Shown piece after piece: positions 24,625-33,681 of a stretch of DNA of 64,000 bases. How positions within the stretch are numbered: position 1 is the first letter of the stretch; the number at the start of each line of letters is the position of its first letter. The stretch lies in the NCBI GenBank assembly GCA_937941715.1, contig CALDGX010000228.1, positions 1 to 64,000 on the forward strand. Reading direction: 5' to 3'. The position numbers were made by a program, and so were the translations under genes. Below the pieces are notes generated by a model, which had not been told where the DNA came from, made no database searches, and saw only the letters and a program-made list of their open reading frames with translations. This DNA comes from an uncultured Chloracidobacterium sp. GTDB taxonomy: Bacteria > Acidobacteriota > Blastocatellia > Pyrinomonadales > Pyrinomonadaceae.

Positions 24625-25926
24625 TCAATCGGCTATGAACTCCGCACCTGCCGCGTCGAGCAAGGCCGCGGCCTTGGTAAGCGTCTCGAGATACTCGCTT
24701 TCCGGGTCACTGTCGATGACGATACCGCCGCCGACATTGAACGAGGCGACATTACCGCGTATGACCATCGTACGTATCGCGACGCTCATATCCATTCCGG
24801 CCGGTAATCCGAACGAATCGTCGGGCAGACTATAACCGATCGCTCCCATCGAGAGTTCGCGGGGATCAGGTTCAATAGCATCGATTATCCGCATCGTACT
24901 GATCTTTGGGGCACCGGTGATCGAACCGCACGGAAACATCGCCCGAAGAATGTCCGAAATTTGAATATCTGGGCGAAGCCGTCCGGAAACGGTCGATACG
25001 AGGTGAAATAATGACGGATGTTTTTCAAGGTCACACACCTTGTCAGCGGTCACGCTTCCAAATTCGCAGATCCGGCCGAGATCGTTACGCAAAAGGTCGA
25101 CGATCATCGTGTTTTCAGCCCGGTCTTTGGCGCTTTCAAGCAGGTCGAGCCTCAGGCGGGCGTCTTCGGCCGCGTCGGCACCGCGTTTTCGGGTGCCTTT
25201 GATTGGCGAGGTCGAGATCCCTCGAGCCGAGCTCTCAGTACGAAAAAAACGCTCGGGCGAGCCGGAAACGACGGTCGAATCTCCCCTTGAGAAGAATGCG
25301 GCGAATGGTGCCGGGTGGCGGCTGCGGAGACGGCGAAAGATCGTCTGAGGCGATGTCGTCAATGGCAGGCGGCACTCCATCCGATGCGTCAAATTGGCCT
25401 GATAGGTTTCGCCGCTGCGAATCTGCTCACGGATCGACTCGACCGCCTGAAGGTATTCGGCCTTTGACATATTTGACCGTGCTTCGCACCGCTCGATCAA
25501 GGCGGAGTTACGATCATCGCCGTGGATCTGCAGAAGTTTGGCACGCTCCGGGTTGCCGGCAAGAACTGTCCGTCCGGTGTCGTAGTCGTGGATCACAAAT
25601 GCGTCAAAGCGGGCCAGGAAAATGTCAGGCTCGGCTGGTTCGGCCCGGTTGGTGGAAATGTCCTGAAGTTTAAGGCCGAGGCCGTAAGAGATGGTAAAAA
25701 AAGAAGCGAGGCCGGGTTCGGCGGTCAACTCTTCAAATCGGCCGAGCGTTTCCGCCGCCGTAAGCCCTGAGATCGAAAAAGTATCCTGCGGGGCGATCCC
25801 TGCGATCAATAAATGTGAGCCAAGATGGCCTACTCCGCAACTGTCTAAGATACAGACCACGCCCGAGCGGGACAGCGACAGCAACGCCGCCGCGAGATCG
25901 TCACCGCTAATATCCAGATCGAGCAT
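24625..25926 (-). CDS. pabB: Aminodeoxychorismate synthase component I
   Basis: The 433-residue protein belongs to the chorismate-binding TrpE/PabB family. Diagnostic features are SGSPERFFR, the PIKGT motif with the catalytic lysine typical of PabB (TrpE has PIAGT), IVDLLRNDLGRIC, and PCGSITGAPKISTMRIID. It aminates chorismate to 4-amino-4-deoxychorismate for folate synthesis, with a glutaminase partner (PabA) encoded elsewhere. ATG 25926 is chosen. It is divergent from the amino acid permease gene, with 81 bases between the starts. Confidence 0.92.
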   Translation of the reverse strand: MLDLDISGDDLAAALLSLSRSGVVCILDSCGVGHLGSHLLIAGIAPQDTFSISGLTAAETLGRFEELTAEPGLASFFTISYGLGLKLQDISTNRAEPAEPDIFLARFDAFVIHDYDTGRTVLAGNPERAKLLQIHGDDRNSALIERCEARSNMSKAEYLQAVESIREQIRSGETYQANLTHRMECRLPLTTSPQTIFRRLRSRHPAPFAAFFSRGDSTVVSGSPERFFRTESSARGISTSPIKGTRKRGADAAEDARLRLDLLESAKDRAENTMIVDLLRNDLGRICEFGSVTADKVCDLEKHPSLFHLVSTVSGRLRPDIQISDILRAMFPCGSITGAPKISTMRIIDAIEPDPRELSMGAIGYSLPDDSFGLPAGMDMSVAIRTMVIRGNVASFNVGGGIVIDSDPESEYLETLTKAAALLDAAGAEFIAD

Positions 25927-26007
25927 ACGGGTGATTTTATCACGATACAAAATTTCACTCTGACTGTATTTTCGCGTAAGATGTTGCCAGTCCAAAAGTC
26001 AAACGAT

Positions 26008-27480
26008 ATGAACTCTGAGATCAACGAACGGCAGACCCTCATCCGCGGCCTCGGCCTGATCGCCGCAATTTCCGTTATTATCGGCAACGTGATCGGCACG
26101 GGCGTGTTTCTGAAAGCACGGGTAATGACGTGTAATGTCGGCAGCCCGACGTGGGTCCTGATCGCGTGGATCGCGGCCGGCCTGCTGTCACTTGCGGGTG
26201 CATTGACATACGCGGAACTGACAGCAATGAAGCCGCATGCTGCCGGTCCGTACGTATTTCTGCGCGATTCGTACGGCAGACTCTCGAGTTTTCTTTTTGG
26301 CTGGATGCAGATGTTCATTGCCCGAACGGGTGCCCAGGCGTCAGTCGCGGTGGTTTTTGCGATCGCGCTTAACGATTACCTTGACGGTGGCCTGAAGCAG
26401 ACACTTTTCAAAACGACCGTTATCGGTTACGACTACGAAGTGACGTCGCTCCAGATCATCGCCGTGGTGATAATTGCGATATTCACGACACTTAACTGCT
26501 TGTCAGTGAGCCTGAGCGGGCAGATCGCCACCGCATTGACGGCGATCAAGATCGGCCTTGTGATCTTCGTCGGACTCGGTGCATTTCTGTTTGTGACAGG
26601 CGGCAGCTTTGCCAATTTCTCGCTTGCCAGTACATCGGGCACCTGCGAGGGCGTCGCCGACGCCGTTCGGTACGGTTCCGGCGAATACACCTTCCTGGCG
26701 GGATTTGCCGCGGCAATGCTTGCCGCTTTGTGGGGTTATGACGGCTGGGACAACCTTTCGTTCGTGGCCGGCGAGGTCAAGGATCCGAAACGGAATATTC
26801 CGATCGCAATTATCGGAAGCGTCCTGCTGGTGATCATCCTCTATGTAGCGGTTCACGTCGCGTATTTTTACATTCTAGACCCGACGTCGATCGCCTCGGT
26901 GTCAAAGAACTCGAGTGTCGCGAAAGTGGTCGTCAGCAAGTTCTTCGGCGGCGACGCGGCGAGTCTCGGTACGGGTATAGCGGTAGCTGTGTTCACTGTC
27001 GGCCTGATGCTGTCATCGCTCGGCACACTGCATACCTCGATCCTGAGTGCGTCGCGAATTCCGTACGCAATGGCCGAGGACGGCATGATGTTCAAGGGAT
27101 TTTCAAAGGTCTCGGTAAACGCTGTACCGATCAACGGCGTATTGTTTCAGGGTGTTTGGGCCAGTATTTTGGCACTTTCGGGTTCGTTCGACACGCTCAC
27201 CGATTACGTAATTTTCGGGTCGTGGCTGTTTTATGCACTGATCACTTCCTCGATCTTCATTTTTCGTCGAAAGCACCCCGAGATCGAGCGACCGTACAAG
27301 GCGTTCGGTTATCCGGTGGTCCCGGTCGTGTTCCTTCTGGTCGCCGGTTGGCTGCTCGTGACAACCGTGATCAGCACGCCGACACAATCATTGGCGGGGA
27401 TCGTGCTCATCATTCTGGGAATGCCGGTCTATTATTACTTAGTTAATAAAGGGAGACAGGCAGCGGGCGACGCTGAATAG
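26008..27480 (+). CDS. APC-superfamily amino acid permease
   Basis: The 490-residue protein has about twelve transmembrane helices. Typical APC/LAT features are IGNVIGTGVFLKARV at helix 1, SLAGALTYAELTAMKPHAAG at helix 2-3, WGYDGWDNLSFVAGEV at helix 6 and an RRKHPEIERPYK loop before the last helices. It probably exchanges or imports amino acids, but the substrate is not predictable. ATG 26008 is preferred over an in-frame ATG at 25981. A PilZ gene follows 11 bases later, probably in the same transcript. Confidence 0.92.
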   Translation: MNSEINERQTLIRGLGLIAAISVIIGNVIGTGVFLKARVMTCNVGSPTWVLIAWIAAGLLSLAGALTYAELTAMKPHAAGPYVFLRDSYGRLSSFLFGWMQMFIARTGAQASVAVVFAIALNDYLDGGLKQTLFKTTVIGYDYEVTSLQIIAVVIIAIFTTLNCLSVSLSGQIATALTAIKIGLVIFVGLGAFLFVTGGSFANFSLASTSGTCEGVADAVRYGSGEYTFLAGFAAAMLAALWGYDGWDNLSFVAGEVKDPKRNIPIAIIGSVLLVIILYVAVHVAYFYILDPTSIASVSKNSSVAKVVVSKFFGGDAASLGTGIAVAVFTVGLMLSSLGTLHTSILSASRIPYAMAEDGMMFKGFSKVSVNAVPINGVLFQGVWASILALSGSFDTLTDYVIFGSWLFYALITSSIFIFRRKHPEIERPYKAFGYPVVPVVFLLVAGWLLVTTVISTPTQSLAGIVLIILGMPVYYYLVNKGRQAAGDAE

Positions 27481-27491
27481 TAGAATAACCG

Positions 27492-27827
27492 ATGTCCAAC
27501 TACGATCGACGAAGCGGCTCAGAGCGCCGCTCGACTAACAGATATCCCGTTGAGGTCGATATCGAATGGCAATCCACGGGCGAGCGCCACAGCGGCACAT
27601 TAAGTGATGTCAGTTTTGACGGCTGCTTTATTCTCGGGTCGGGCGAGGTCGAGGACGGCCAGAGCGTACTAATATTTATTCCGCTGGCGGACGGGATGAA
27701 GGTGCAGTTTACGGGAACCGTGGCAAATCACGTTTTCGAGATCGGTTTCGGGGTCAAGTTCGACCAGCTTTCATCAGCTCAGCGTGAGGTTCTGGTCGGG
27801 CTGGTCCGACCTAACGACAACGCCTAG
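27492..27827 (+). CDS. PilZ-domain protein (c-di-GMP receptor-like)
   Basis: The 111-residue protein is a single PilZ domain with a basic leader. The nucleotide-binding signature is seen as RRSTNRYPVEV (RxxxR) and DVSFDGCF (D/N-x-S-x-x-G), and the beta barrel ends at FGVKFDQLS. By family it would bind cyclic di-GMP and act on a partner; the target is unknown. It follows the permease gene by 11 bases. Its stop codon and that of murE share the palindrome CTAG (27824-27827). Confidence 0.9.
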   Translation: MSNYDRRSGSERRSTNRYPVEVDIEWQSTGERHSGTLSDVSFDGCFILGSGEVEDGQSVLIFIPLADGMKVQFTGTVANHVFEIGFGVKFDQLSSAQREVLVGLVRPNDNA

Positions 27828-29335
27828 CGTTCGGATTCCAACCTGGCCAGTGCCTCGGCGGCCACCTCGCGGTCGTCGAAATGGAACTTGTCCGCCCCGA
27901 CGATCTGATAGTTTTCGTGGCCCTTTCCGGCAATTATCACCACATCGTTCGCACGAGCCTCAGCGATCGCCTGAAATATGGCTCGTCGCCTGTCGTCGAT
28001 CACCTGATACGGTGTATCGGTTAATTTAACCCCGACTTCGATCTCGGCGATGATACTCAGTGGATCTTCGGTCCGCGGATTGTCTGACGTGACGATCACG
28101 AGATCGCTGTTCTCACCGGCCGCGACACCCATCGGCTTGCGTTTTGACCTGTCACGGTCACCGCCGCAGCCGAAAACCGTGATGATCCTGCCGTCGGTGA
28201 GTTCGCGGGCGGTCTTGAGCGTGTTGAGCAATGCGTCATCGGTATGAGCGTAATCGACGACCACCGCGAAATCGCCGCCGTGCGGGACGCGTTCGAATCG
28301 ACCCGGAGCCCCGACACAAGTTGATAGTCCGCGGATAATATCATTGATGCCGTAGCCGAGTTCGAGGCCCGCGGCGGCGGCAGTCAGCATATTGTAAACA
28401 TGCGGTTTTCCGACCAGCGGCGAAGAGACGCGATATTCGCCCGACGATGCCCGAAGTGTGAATTCGGTACCGCGGATCAGCGAAACCGTGATGTCCGTCG
28501 CCCTTAGGTCGGCACTGTCGTCATCCTGGGCGATCGTGACTATGCGTCTTCCTTCGGAAAACAATTCCTGAGCGAGGCGCTTGCCGTATTCGTCGTCGAT
28601 GTTGATCACCGAGGATCCCGGCAATTCGCCCAGTCGTCCGTCAAACAGCTTTCGCTTGGCGTCATAGTAGTTCTCCATCGTCAGATGGTAGTCAAGGTGA
28701 TCCTGCGTCAAATTCGTAAAGACGGCGACCTTGAACCTCAGCCAGTCACAGCGATGCAGGTCTATCGCCTGCGAGGACGTTTCCATCACCGCCATGGTGC
28801 ACCCGTGATCGACCGCTTCACGGAGAAAGCGGTTCGTATCGGATGCCTCAGGCGTCGTGCGGACCGCCGGTTCGCTGCGCTCGCCGATACGATATTCGAC
28901 GGTGGTCAGCATCGCCGGCCGTTCACCGGCGGCCTCGGCGAGGGCAAAACAGAGATAGGTCGTCGTCGTCTTTCCGTTGGTGCCGGTGATGCCAACCAGA
29001 TCCAACTGATGCGAAGGTTCGCCGTTTATTACGGCCGCCGCCTTCGCGAGAGCTTCGCGGGCATTGGCGACCTTGAGCCACGCCCCGCCGAAATCCGCCG
29101 GCGGATCATACTCCGAGACGATCCCGGCCGCACCGCGGCGGAGGACGTCGTCGATGAACCGATGTCCGTCAACGGTCGCGCCTTTGATGGCGACGAAAAG
29201 TGTCCCCTCGCGGGCCTGCCGCGAATCGTGCGTGACGTCGGCCGCCACGGCACTCATATCGCCTGTCGTTACGGCACTCAGGGCCGCGGAGATCTCGCTG
29301 ATCGTTTTATTCAAAGTGCTCAAAATTAGGTTCAA
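27824..29335 (-). CDS. murE: UDP-N-acetylmuramoyl-tripeptide synthetase (meso-DAP-adding type)
   Basis: The 503-residue protein is MurE, with DVTHDSRQAREGTLFVAI at the N-terminus, the ATP loop GITGTNGKTTTTYL, METSSQAI, and the C-terminal VTSDNPRTEDP. The DNPR motif is characteristic of enzymes that add meso-diaminopimelate rather than lysine. It adds the third residue of the peptidoglycan stem peptide. No ATG is available in the right place. The start is probably a TTG, either 29335 or one a few codons later. No other mur genes are adjacent. Confidence 0.96.
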   Translation of the reverse strand: MNLILSTLNKTISEISAALSAVTTGDMSAVAADVTHDSRQAREGTLFVAIKGATVDGHRFIDDVLRRGAAGIVSEYDPPADFGGAWLKVANAREALAKAAAVINGEPSHQLDLVGITGTNGKTTTTYLCFALAEAAGERPAMLTTVEYRIGERSEPAVRTTPEASDTNRFLREAVDHGCTMAVMETSSQAIDLHRCDWLRFKVAVFTNLTQDHLDYHLTMENYYDAKRKLFDGRLGELPGSSVINIDDEYGKRLAQELFSEGRRIVTIAQDDDSADLRATDITVSLIRGTEFTLRASSGEYRVSSPLVGKPHVYNMLTAAAAGLELGYGINDIIRGLSTCVGAPGRFERVPHGGDFAVVVDYAHTDDALLNTLKTARELTDGRIITVFGCGGDRDRSKRKPMGVAAGENSDLVIVTSDNPRTEDPLSIIAEIEVGVKLTDTPYQVIDDRRRAIFQAIAEARANDVVIIAGKGHENYQIVGADKFHFDDREVAAEALARLESER

Positions 29336-29434
29336 TGCCTCGACGCTAATCGTGAATTATACGATACCGAGTGATTTTGTACGAACATTGCCGGGGCGAA
29401 TTCGTACTAAGTTTCGGATGCGGAGGTTAAAGAA

Positions 29435-29695
29435 ATGAATATTATCAAGATCATACTTGCGGCGATCGGACTGGTGTTTGTCGGAATGGCGTTGTTATGG
29501 GTTCTCGGCTTTCTGTCGTCGATAATTTGGTACGTTTTCTGGATCGGCCTGCTCGGTGCGGTGGGCTACGGCGGATACAAATTGTTCCTAAAGGCTGAGG
29601 CAAAGGCTCTCCGCAGTGATCCGCACGCCGGCCTGGGCGGGGCCGATATCAATATGTCCTGGGACGAATACGATCGGAAATACCTCCGCAAATAG
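29435..29695 (+). CDS. Small membrane protein, unknown
   Basis: The 86-residue protein has two closely spaced hydrophobic helices (IIKIILAAIGLVFVGMALL and a second through GFLSSIIWYVFWIGLLGAV). A charged tail ends in NMSWDEYDRKYLRK. GGAGG lies 9 bases before the ATG, supporting a real gene. No family recognised. A tRNA-Leu follows 80 bases downstream. Confidence 0.75.
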   Translation: MNIIKIILAAIGLVFVGMALLWVLGFLSSIIWYVFWIGLLGAVGYGGYKLFLKAEAKALRSDPHAGLGGADINMSWDEYDRKYLRK

Positions 29696-29774
29696 GCGGC
29701 TAGACAATCTTCGCCCGATTCGGTAGATTCTATTTTGCGGTTTTGGGGCGGCAATATCCCGTTCCGGACGCGAC

Positions 29775-29859
29775 GCCGAGGTGGCGAAATTGGCAGACGC
29801 ACTAGACTTAGGATCTAGCGCCGCAAGGCGTGCAGGTTCGATTCCTGTCCTCGGCACCA
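29775..29859 (+). tRNA. tRNA-Leu(UAG)
   Basis: An 85-base cloverleaf has acceptor stem GCCGAGG/CCTCGGC, anticodon stem-loop CTAGA-CTTAGGA-TCTAG with anticodon TAG at 29809-29811, a class II variable arm (GCGCCGCAAGGCG) and the T-arm GCAGGTTCGATTCCTGT. The CCA end is encoded. TAG reads CUA leucine codons. Confidence 0.96.
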
Positions 29860-30011
29860 TTTTTAACCTGATCGGTCGGCTGTAAACTGTCAGCGAATGA
29901 CAATTGCATCCGGCCAATTTTGCATTTGCGGGCCCGGCGGCCGATAACCGGCTAAAACCGGCACTCGACAACTGACAACGGGCAACTGACGCGCTATCCT
30001 TTTTCCTGTAC

Positions 30012-31421
30012 ATGAAAAGCGAATTAAAAGAAATTTCACCTACCCAAAGAGAGATACACCTTGAGATCGACGCCGATGTTGTAAAGGCGGCGTACGGCAA
30101 GGTCAGCCAAAAATACGCGAAACGCGCCAACGTGCCCGGTTTTCGCAAAGGTTTTGCACCGATCGAGGTCGTACGAATGCGGTTCAGCGAGGAGATCAAG
30201 AGCGAGGTGCTTCAGGAAGTGATCCCCGGACAGGTCACCGCGGCGATCCAGGAGCATGACCTGCATCCGCTTGCGGAGCCGTACTTGCACTTGGAGGACC
30301 AGGAGAACGTCAAGGTCAACGGTTCACAGCCAATCAAACTGCACGTTCACGTCGAAGTAATGCCCGAGATCCCGACGCCCAAATACAAGGGGATCGAGGT
30401 CACACGACGCGTCAAACCGGTCGCCGACGGCGAGGTCGAGGACCTCATCGCCGAACGCATCCAGAAGGAAGCGGCGCTTATCCCGGTCGAGGGACGAAAA
30501 TCGGAGATCGGCGATACGGTCATTGCTGATCTTGAAGGAGTTTTTGCAGACGATCCCGATGCCGAGCCGATCAAGGCGGACGACCTTGAGGTAGAACTCG
30601 GCGGTGAGCATATCGAACTTTCATTTACCGAGAATCTGGTCGGGGTCGAGGCAGACGAGGAGAAGGAATTCACGGTGACATACGCCGAGTCGTTTTCGTC
30701 TGAGGCATTGGCAGGGAAGACCGTTCATTACAAGGTAAAGATCAAATCGGTCGGCCGTGCCGAGGTTCCCGAACTCAACGACGCATGGGCCAAGAGCCTT
30801 GATGAAGGGTATAAGTCGCTGGCCGATCTGCGTAAACAGCTCAAGGCCGATCTCATCAAGTACGCGGAGTCGGACGCTGACGCAAGGCTCCGCAACAACG
30901 CGATCGCCAAATTGATCGAGGACAACGCATTTGAGATCCCGGGAGTGCTGATCGAAAATCAGGCCCGTAACCTCTTGAACAATTTTGCACAGGATCTGCA
31001 GCAGCGTGGTGTCGACCTGAACAAGGTCGAGAGCCAGTTCATCGAAATGGCGTACAGCAATATGCGTACGCAGGCCGAGAGAGATGTCCGCGGTGCCCTC
31101 CTGCTCGACAAGGTGGCAGAACTCGAAAAGGTTGAGGTCTCTGAGGCCGAAGTTGACGAAGAGATCCAGAAACTGGCGGACTACTATCGTGCGTCCGCTG
31201 ACGAGATCAGAGCCTCGCTTGAAAAACAGGGCGGCGGTGTCGAGAATATCCGCAATAACCTGAAAACGAGGAAATCGATCGAGGCTGTTATTGCCAAGGC
31301 GAAGATCACCGAAGGCGAATGGATCGACGAGACGGTCGGCCTGCCGTCGGACGAAGAAAAGCCGAAAAAGGCCGCGAAGAAAAAGGCACCGGCTAAAAAA
31401 GCCGCCAAGAAGGCGGACTAG
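30012..31421 (+). CDS. tig: Trigger factor
   Basis: The 469-residue protein starts MKSELKEISPTQREIHLEI and contains the ribosome-binding signature in VPGFRKGFAP (usually GFRKGKAP). A middle FKBP-like PPIase region and the long helical C-terminal chaperone domain follow. The tail (KPKKAAKKKAPAKKAAKKAD) is unusually lysine-alanine rich. It binds L23 at the ribosome exit and shields nascent chains. The gene order tig-clpP-clpX is conserved in many bacteria. No strong ribosome site precedes the ATG. Confidence 0.96.
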   Translation: MKSELKEISPTQREIHLEIDADVVKAAYGKVSQKYAKRANVPGFRKGFAPIEVVRMRFSEEIKSEVLQEVIPGQVTAAIQEHDLHPLAEPYLHLEDQENVKVNGSQPIKLHVHVEVMPEIPTPKYKGIEVTRRVKPVADGEVEDLIAERIQKEAALIPVEGRKSEIGDTVIADLEGVFADDPDAEPIKADDLEVELGGEHIELSFTENLVGVEADEEKEFTVTYAESFSSEALAGKTVHYKVKIKSVGRAEVPELNDAWAKSLDEGYKSLADLRKQLKADLIKYAESDADARLRNNAIAKLIEDNAFEIPGVLIENQARNLLNNFAQDLQQRGVDLNKVESQFIEMAYSNMRTQAERDVRGALLLDKVAELEKVEVSEAEVDEEIQKLADYYRASADEIRASLEKQGGGVENIRNNLKTRKSIEAVIAKAKITEGEWIDETVGLPSDEEKPKKAAKKKAPAKKAAKKAD

Positions 31422-31472
31422 CGTGCTAAGTATCGGGCCGGTCAATCGAGGCCGGTCCTGCAATAAAACCAC

Positions 31473-31500
31473 TTGATTTTTGTACCGAAAGTTGTAAAAT
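31473..31500 (+). promoter_or_regulatory. Candidate sigma-70 promoter for clpP
   Basis: TTGATT (31473-31478) and TAAAAT (31495-31500) are 16 bases apart, in the 177-base gap between tig and clpP. Transcription would start near 31507, leaving a leader of about 90 bases. Confidence 0.45.
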
Positions 31501-31598
31501 CTTTGGTCGTGGGCGGCAATCGCAATCTTTACAACAATTTATCCGGCACAACTTCAAGAATCATCTAAGGTAATTCTCAAAACGGAAAGAGGAGATAT

Positions 31599-32186
31599 AT
31601 GGCATTAGTACCGATGGTTGTCGAACAAACTTCGCGGGGCGAGCGAGCATTCGACATTTACTCGCGCCTTTTGAAGGACAGTATTATTTTTATCGGCACC
31701 CCGATAGACGATCAGATCGCGAATCTTATCGTCGCACAGCTCCTGTTCCTCGAGGCTGAGGACCCGGAACGCGACATCAACCTTTATATCAACAGCCCGG
31801 GCGGTTCGATAACCGCCGGAATGGCGATCTACGATACGATGCAGTTCATCAAGAACGATGTCACGACGATCTGTGTCGGCCAGTGTGCGTCAATGGGAGC
31901 CCTTTTGCTGTGTGCAGGGGCCGCGGGTAAGCGGTTTTCGCTGCCGAACGCACGAGTTCTTATCCATCAGCCGTCCGGCGGAGCATCGGGACAGGCGACC
32001 GACGTTCGGCTCATGGCAGAGGAGATCATCCGGATGCGTACGCTGACATCGTCGATCATTTCAAAGCACACCGGCCAGTCGTTCGAGCAAGTTGAGAAGG
32101 ACGTCGAACGCGATCGGATCCTCACGCCGCTGCAGGCGAAAGAATACGGCCTGATCGACGAAGTGATCGAGCACAGGGAAAAATAG
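31599..32186 (+). CDS. clpP: ATP-dependent Clp protease proteolytic subunit
   Basis: The 195-residue protein has the family length and catalytic triad Ser98 (GQCASMGALL), His123 (VLIHQPSGG) and Asp172 (VERDRILTP), aligned one residue past the E. coli positions. GAGGAG lies before the ATG. It forms a tetradecameric barrel protease that is fed by ClpX, encoded immediately downstream. Confidence 0.98.
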   Translation: MALVPMVVEQTSRGERAFDIYSRLLKDSIIFIGTPIDDQIANLIVAQLLFLEAEDPERDINLYINSPGGSITAGMAIYDTMQFIKNDVTTICVGQCASMGALLLCAGAAGKRFSLPNARVLIHQPSGGASGQATDVRLMAEEIIRMRTLTSSIISKHTGQSFEQVEKDVERDRILTPLQAKEYGLIDEVIEHREK

Positions 32187-32260
32187 TCGTTCAGAACTCG
32201 GTGGACAGAGGCCCCGTAAGGGCATCTGTCCAATGACCTTTGTCATCCGATAATTACGAT

Positions 32261-33505
32261 ATGAGCCAATTCAGAAGACCCGAAGAATTATTGACGTGTT
32301 CATTTTGCGGAAAGTCGCAGAATGATGTCCGCAAACTGATCGCCGGTCCCGGGGTTTATATCTGTAACGAGTGCATCGGCATTTGTAACGAGATAATCAA
32401 TGACGACGAACAGTCGGCATCGACGGTTACGCGGACCGCGTTGCCCAAACCGCACGAGATCAAAGGGTACCTGGATGAGTATGTGATCGGGCAGGACGAG
32501 TCGAAAAAACGGCTCTCGGTCGCGGTTTATCAGCATTACAAGCGGCTCGAACTTGCCAAACGCCGGAGCGACATCGAACTGCAGAAATCCAACATCCTGC
32601 TGATCGGCCCGACCGGTACCGGGAAAACGCTTCTTGCGCAGACGCTCGCGCGAGTGTTGAGCGTTCCGTTCTGCATTGTTGACGCGACCAGCCTGACCGA
32701 GGCCGGTTATGTCGGGGAGGATGTCGAGAATATTCTCCTGCGTCTGCTGCAGTCGGCGGGCGGCGACATCGAAAAAGCCCAGCAGGGAATTATTTACATC
32801 GACGAGATCGATAAGATCTGCCGCAAGGACGACAATCCGTCGATCACGCGTGACGTGTCTGGCGAGGGCGTACAGCAGGCCCTGCTCAAAATTCTCGAAG
32901 GTACGGTGGCGAATATTCCGTCAGGCGGCGGCCGAAAGCACCCGCAGCAGGACTTTCAGCAATTGGACACGACCAATATTCTGTTCATCTGCGGTGGAGC
33001 ATTCATCGGGCTTGAAAAGGTCGTCGAAAAGCGGTTTAGAAACAAGTCGCTCGGATTTCAGGCAGACGTCAAGACCAACAAGCAGCGTCACGACGAATCG
33101 ATCAGCAAACTCGAGCCCGAAGACCTGATCCATTACGGCCTGATACCGGAATTCGTCGGCCGACTGCCGGTGATCGGCACACTGCGTGAGTTGGACGAAG
33201 CGGCTCTGATCAAGATCCTGACCGAACCGAAGAACGCACTCATCAAGCAGTACCAGCGAAAATTCGAGTTTGATAATATCGGCCTCAAGTTCACGGACGG
33301 AGCGCTTTCGGCCATCGCTCAGGAAGCCCACAAACGAAAGGTCGGCGCACGCGGGCTGATGATGATACTCGAAGAAATACTGCTCGAGTCGATGTACCAC
33401 CTTCCGACTGAAAAATCGGTCACGGAACTGGTCATCACGCGTGAAATGATCGAACGAAAAGTGCCCGTCTTTGAGGTCGTTTCTCGATCCGAAGAGGCAG
33501 CATAG
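32261..33505 (+). CDS. clpX: ATP-dependent Clp protease ATP-binding subunit ClpX
   Basis: The 414-residue protein has the N-terminal C4 zinc finger (Cys13, Cys16, Cys35, Cys38), Walker A GPTGTGKT (residues 116-123), Walker B IIYIDEIDKI, and the pore and sensor motifs typical of ClpX. ATG 32261 is the start; an upstream TTG at 32240 is less likely. It unfolds tagged substrates and feeds them into ClpP, encoded 74 bases upstream. Confidence 0.98.
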   Translation: MSQFRRPEELLTCSFCGKSQNDVRKLIAGPGVYICNECIGICNEIINDDEQSASTVTRTALPKPHEIKGYLDEYVIGQDESKKRLSVAVYQHYKRLELAKRRSDIELQKSNILLIGPTGTGKTLLAQTLARVLSVPFCIVDATSLTEAGYVGEDVENILLRLLQSAGGDIEKAQQGIIYIDEIDKICRKDDNPSITRDVSGEGVQQALLKILEGTVANIPSGGGRKHPQQDFQQLDTTNILFICGGAFIGLEKVVEKRFRNKSLGFQADVKTNKQRHDESISKLEPEDLIHYGLIPEFVGRLPVIGTLRELDEAALIKILTEPKNALIKQYQRKFEFDNIGLKFTDGALSAIAQEAHKRKVGARGLMMILEEILLESMYHLPTEKSVTELVITREMIERKVPVFEVVSRSEEAA

Positions 33506-33681
33506 GCTACCGCAAGATCAAGGCGATAGATCTGGTCTTAACCTGGCGGGTTTGGGGCACACTCAGGCTCGCCAATATTGCGCTCGGCCAAACCCCGCTT
33601 ACCTTGACTTCACATTACAACGCTAATATCCTTAGGCCTCAAAATCAGAAATAATCGTTAGTTGCCCAACGGAGGTAGATC

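Noticed and set aside
24557..24628. Longer N-terminus for exbD
   Set aside because: A GAGGAGG site directly precedes ATG 24556, and the family N-terminus begins there; the extension has no hydrophobic or conserved sequence.
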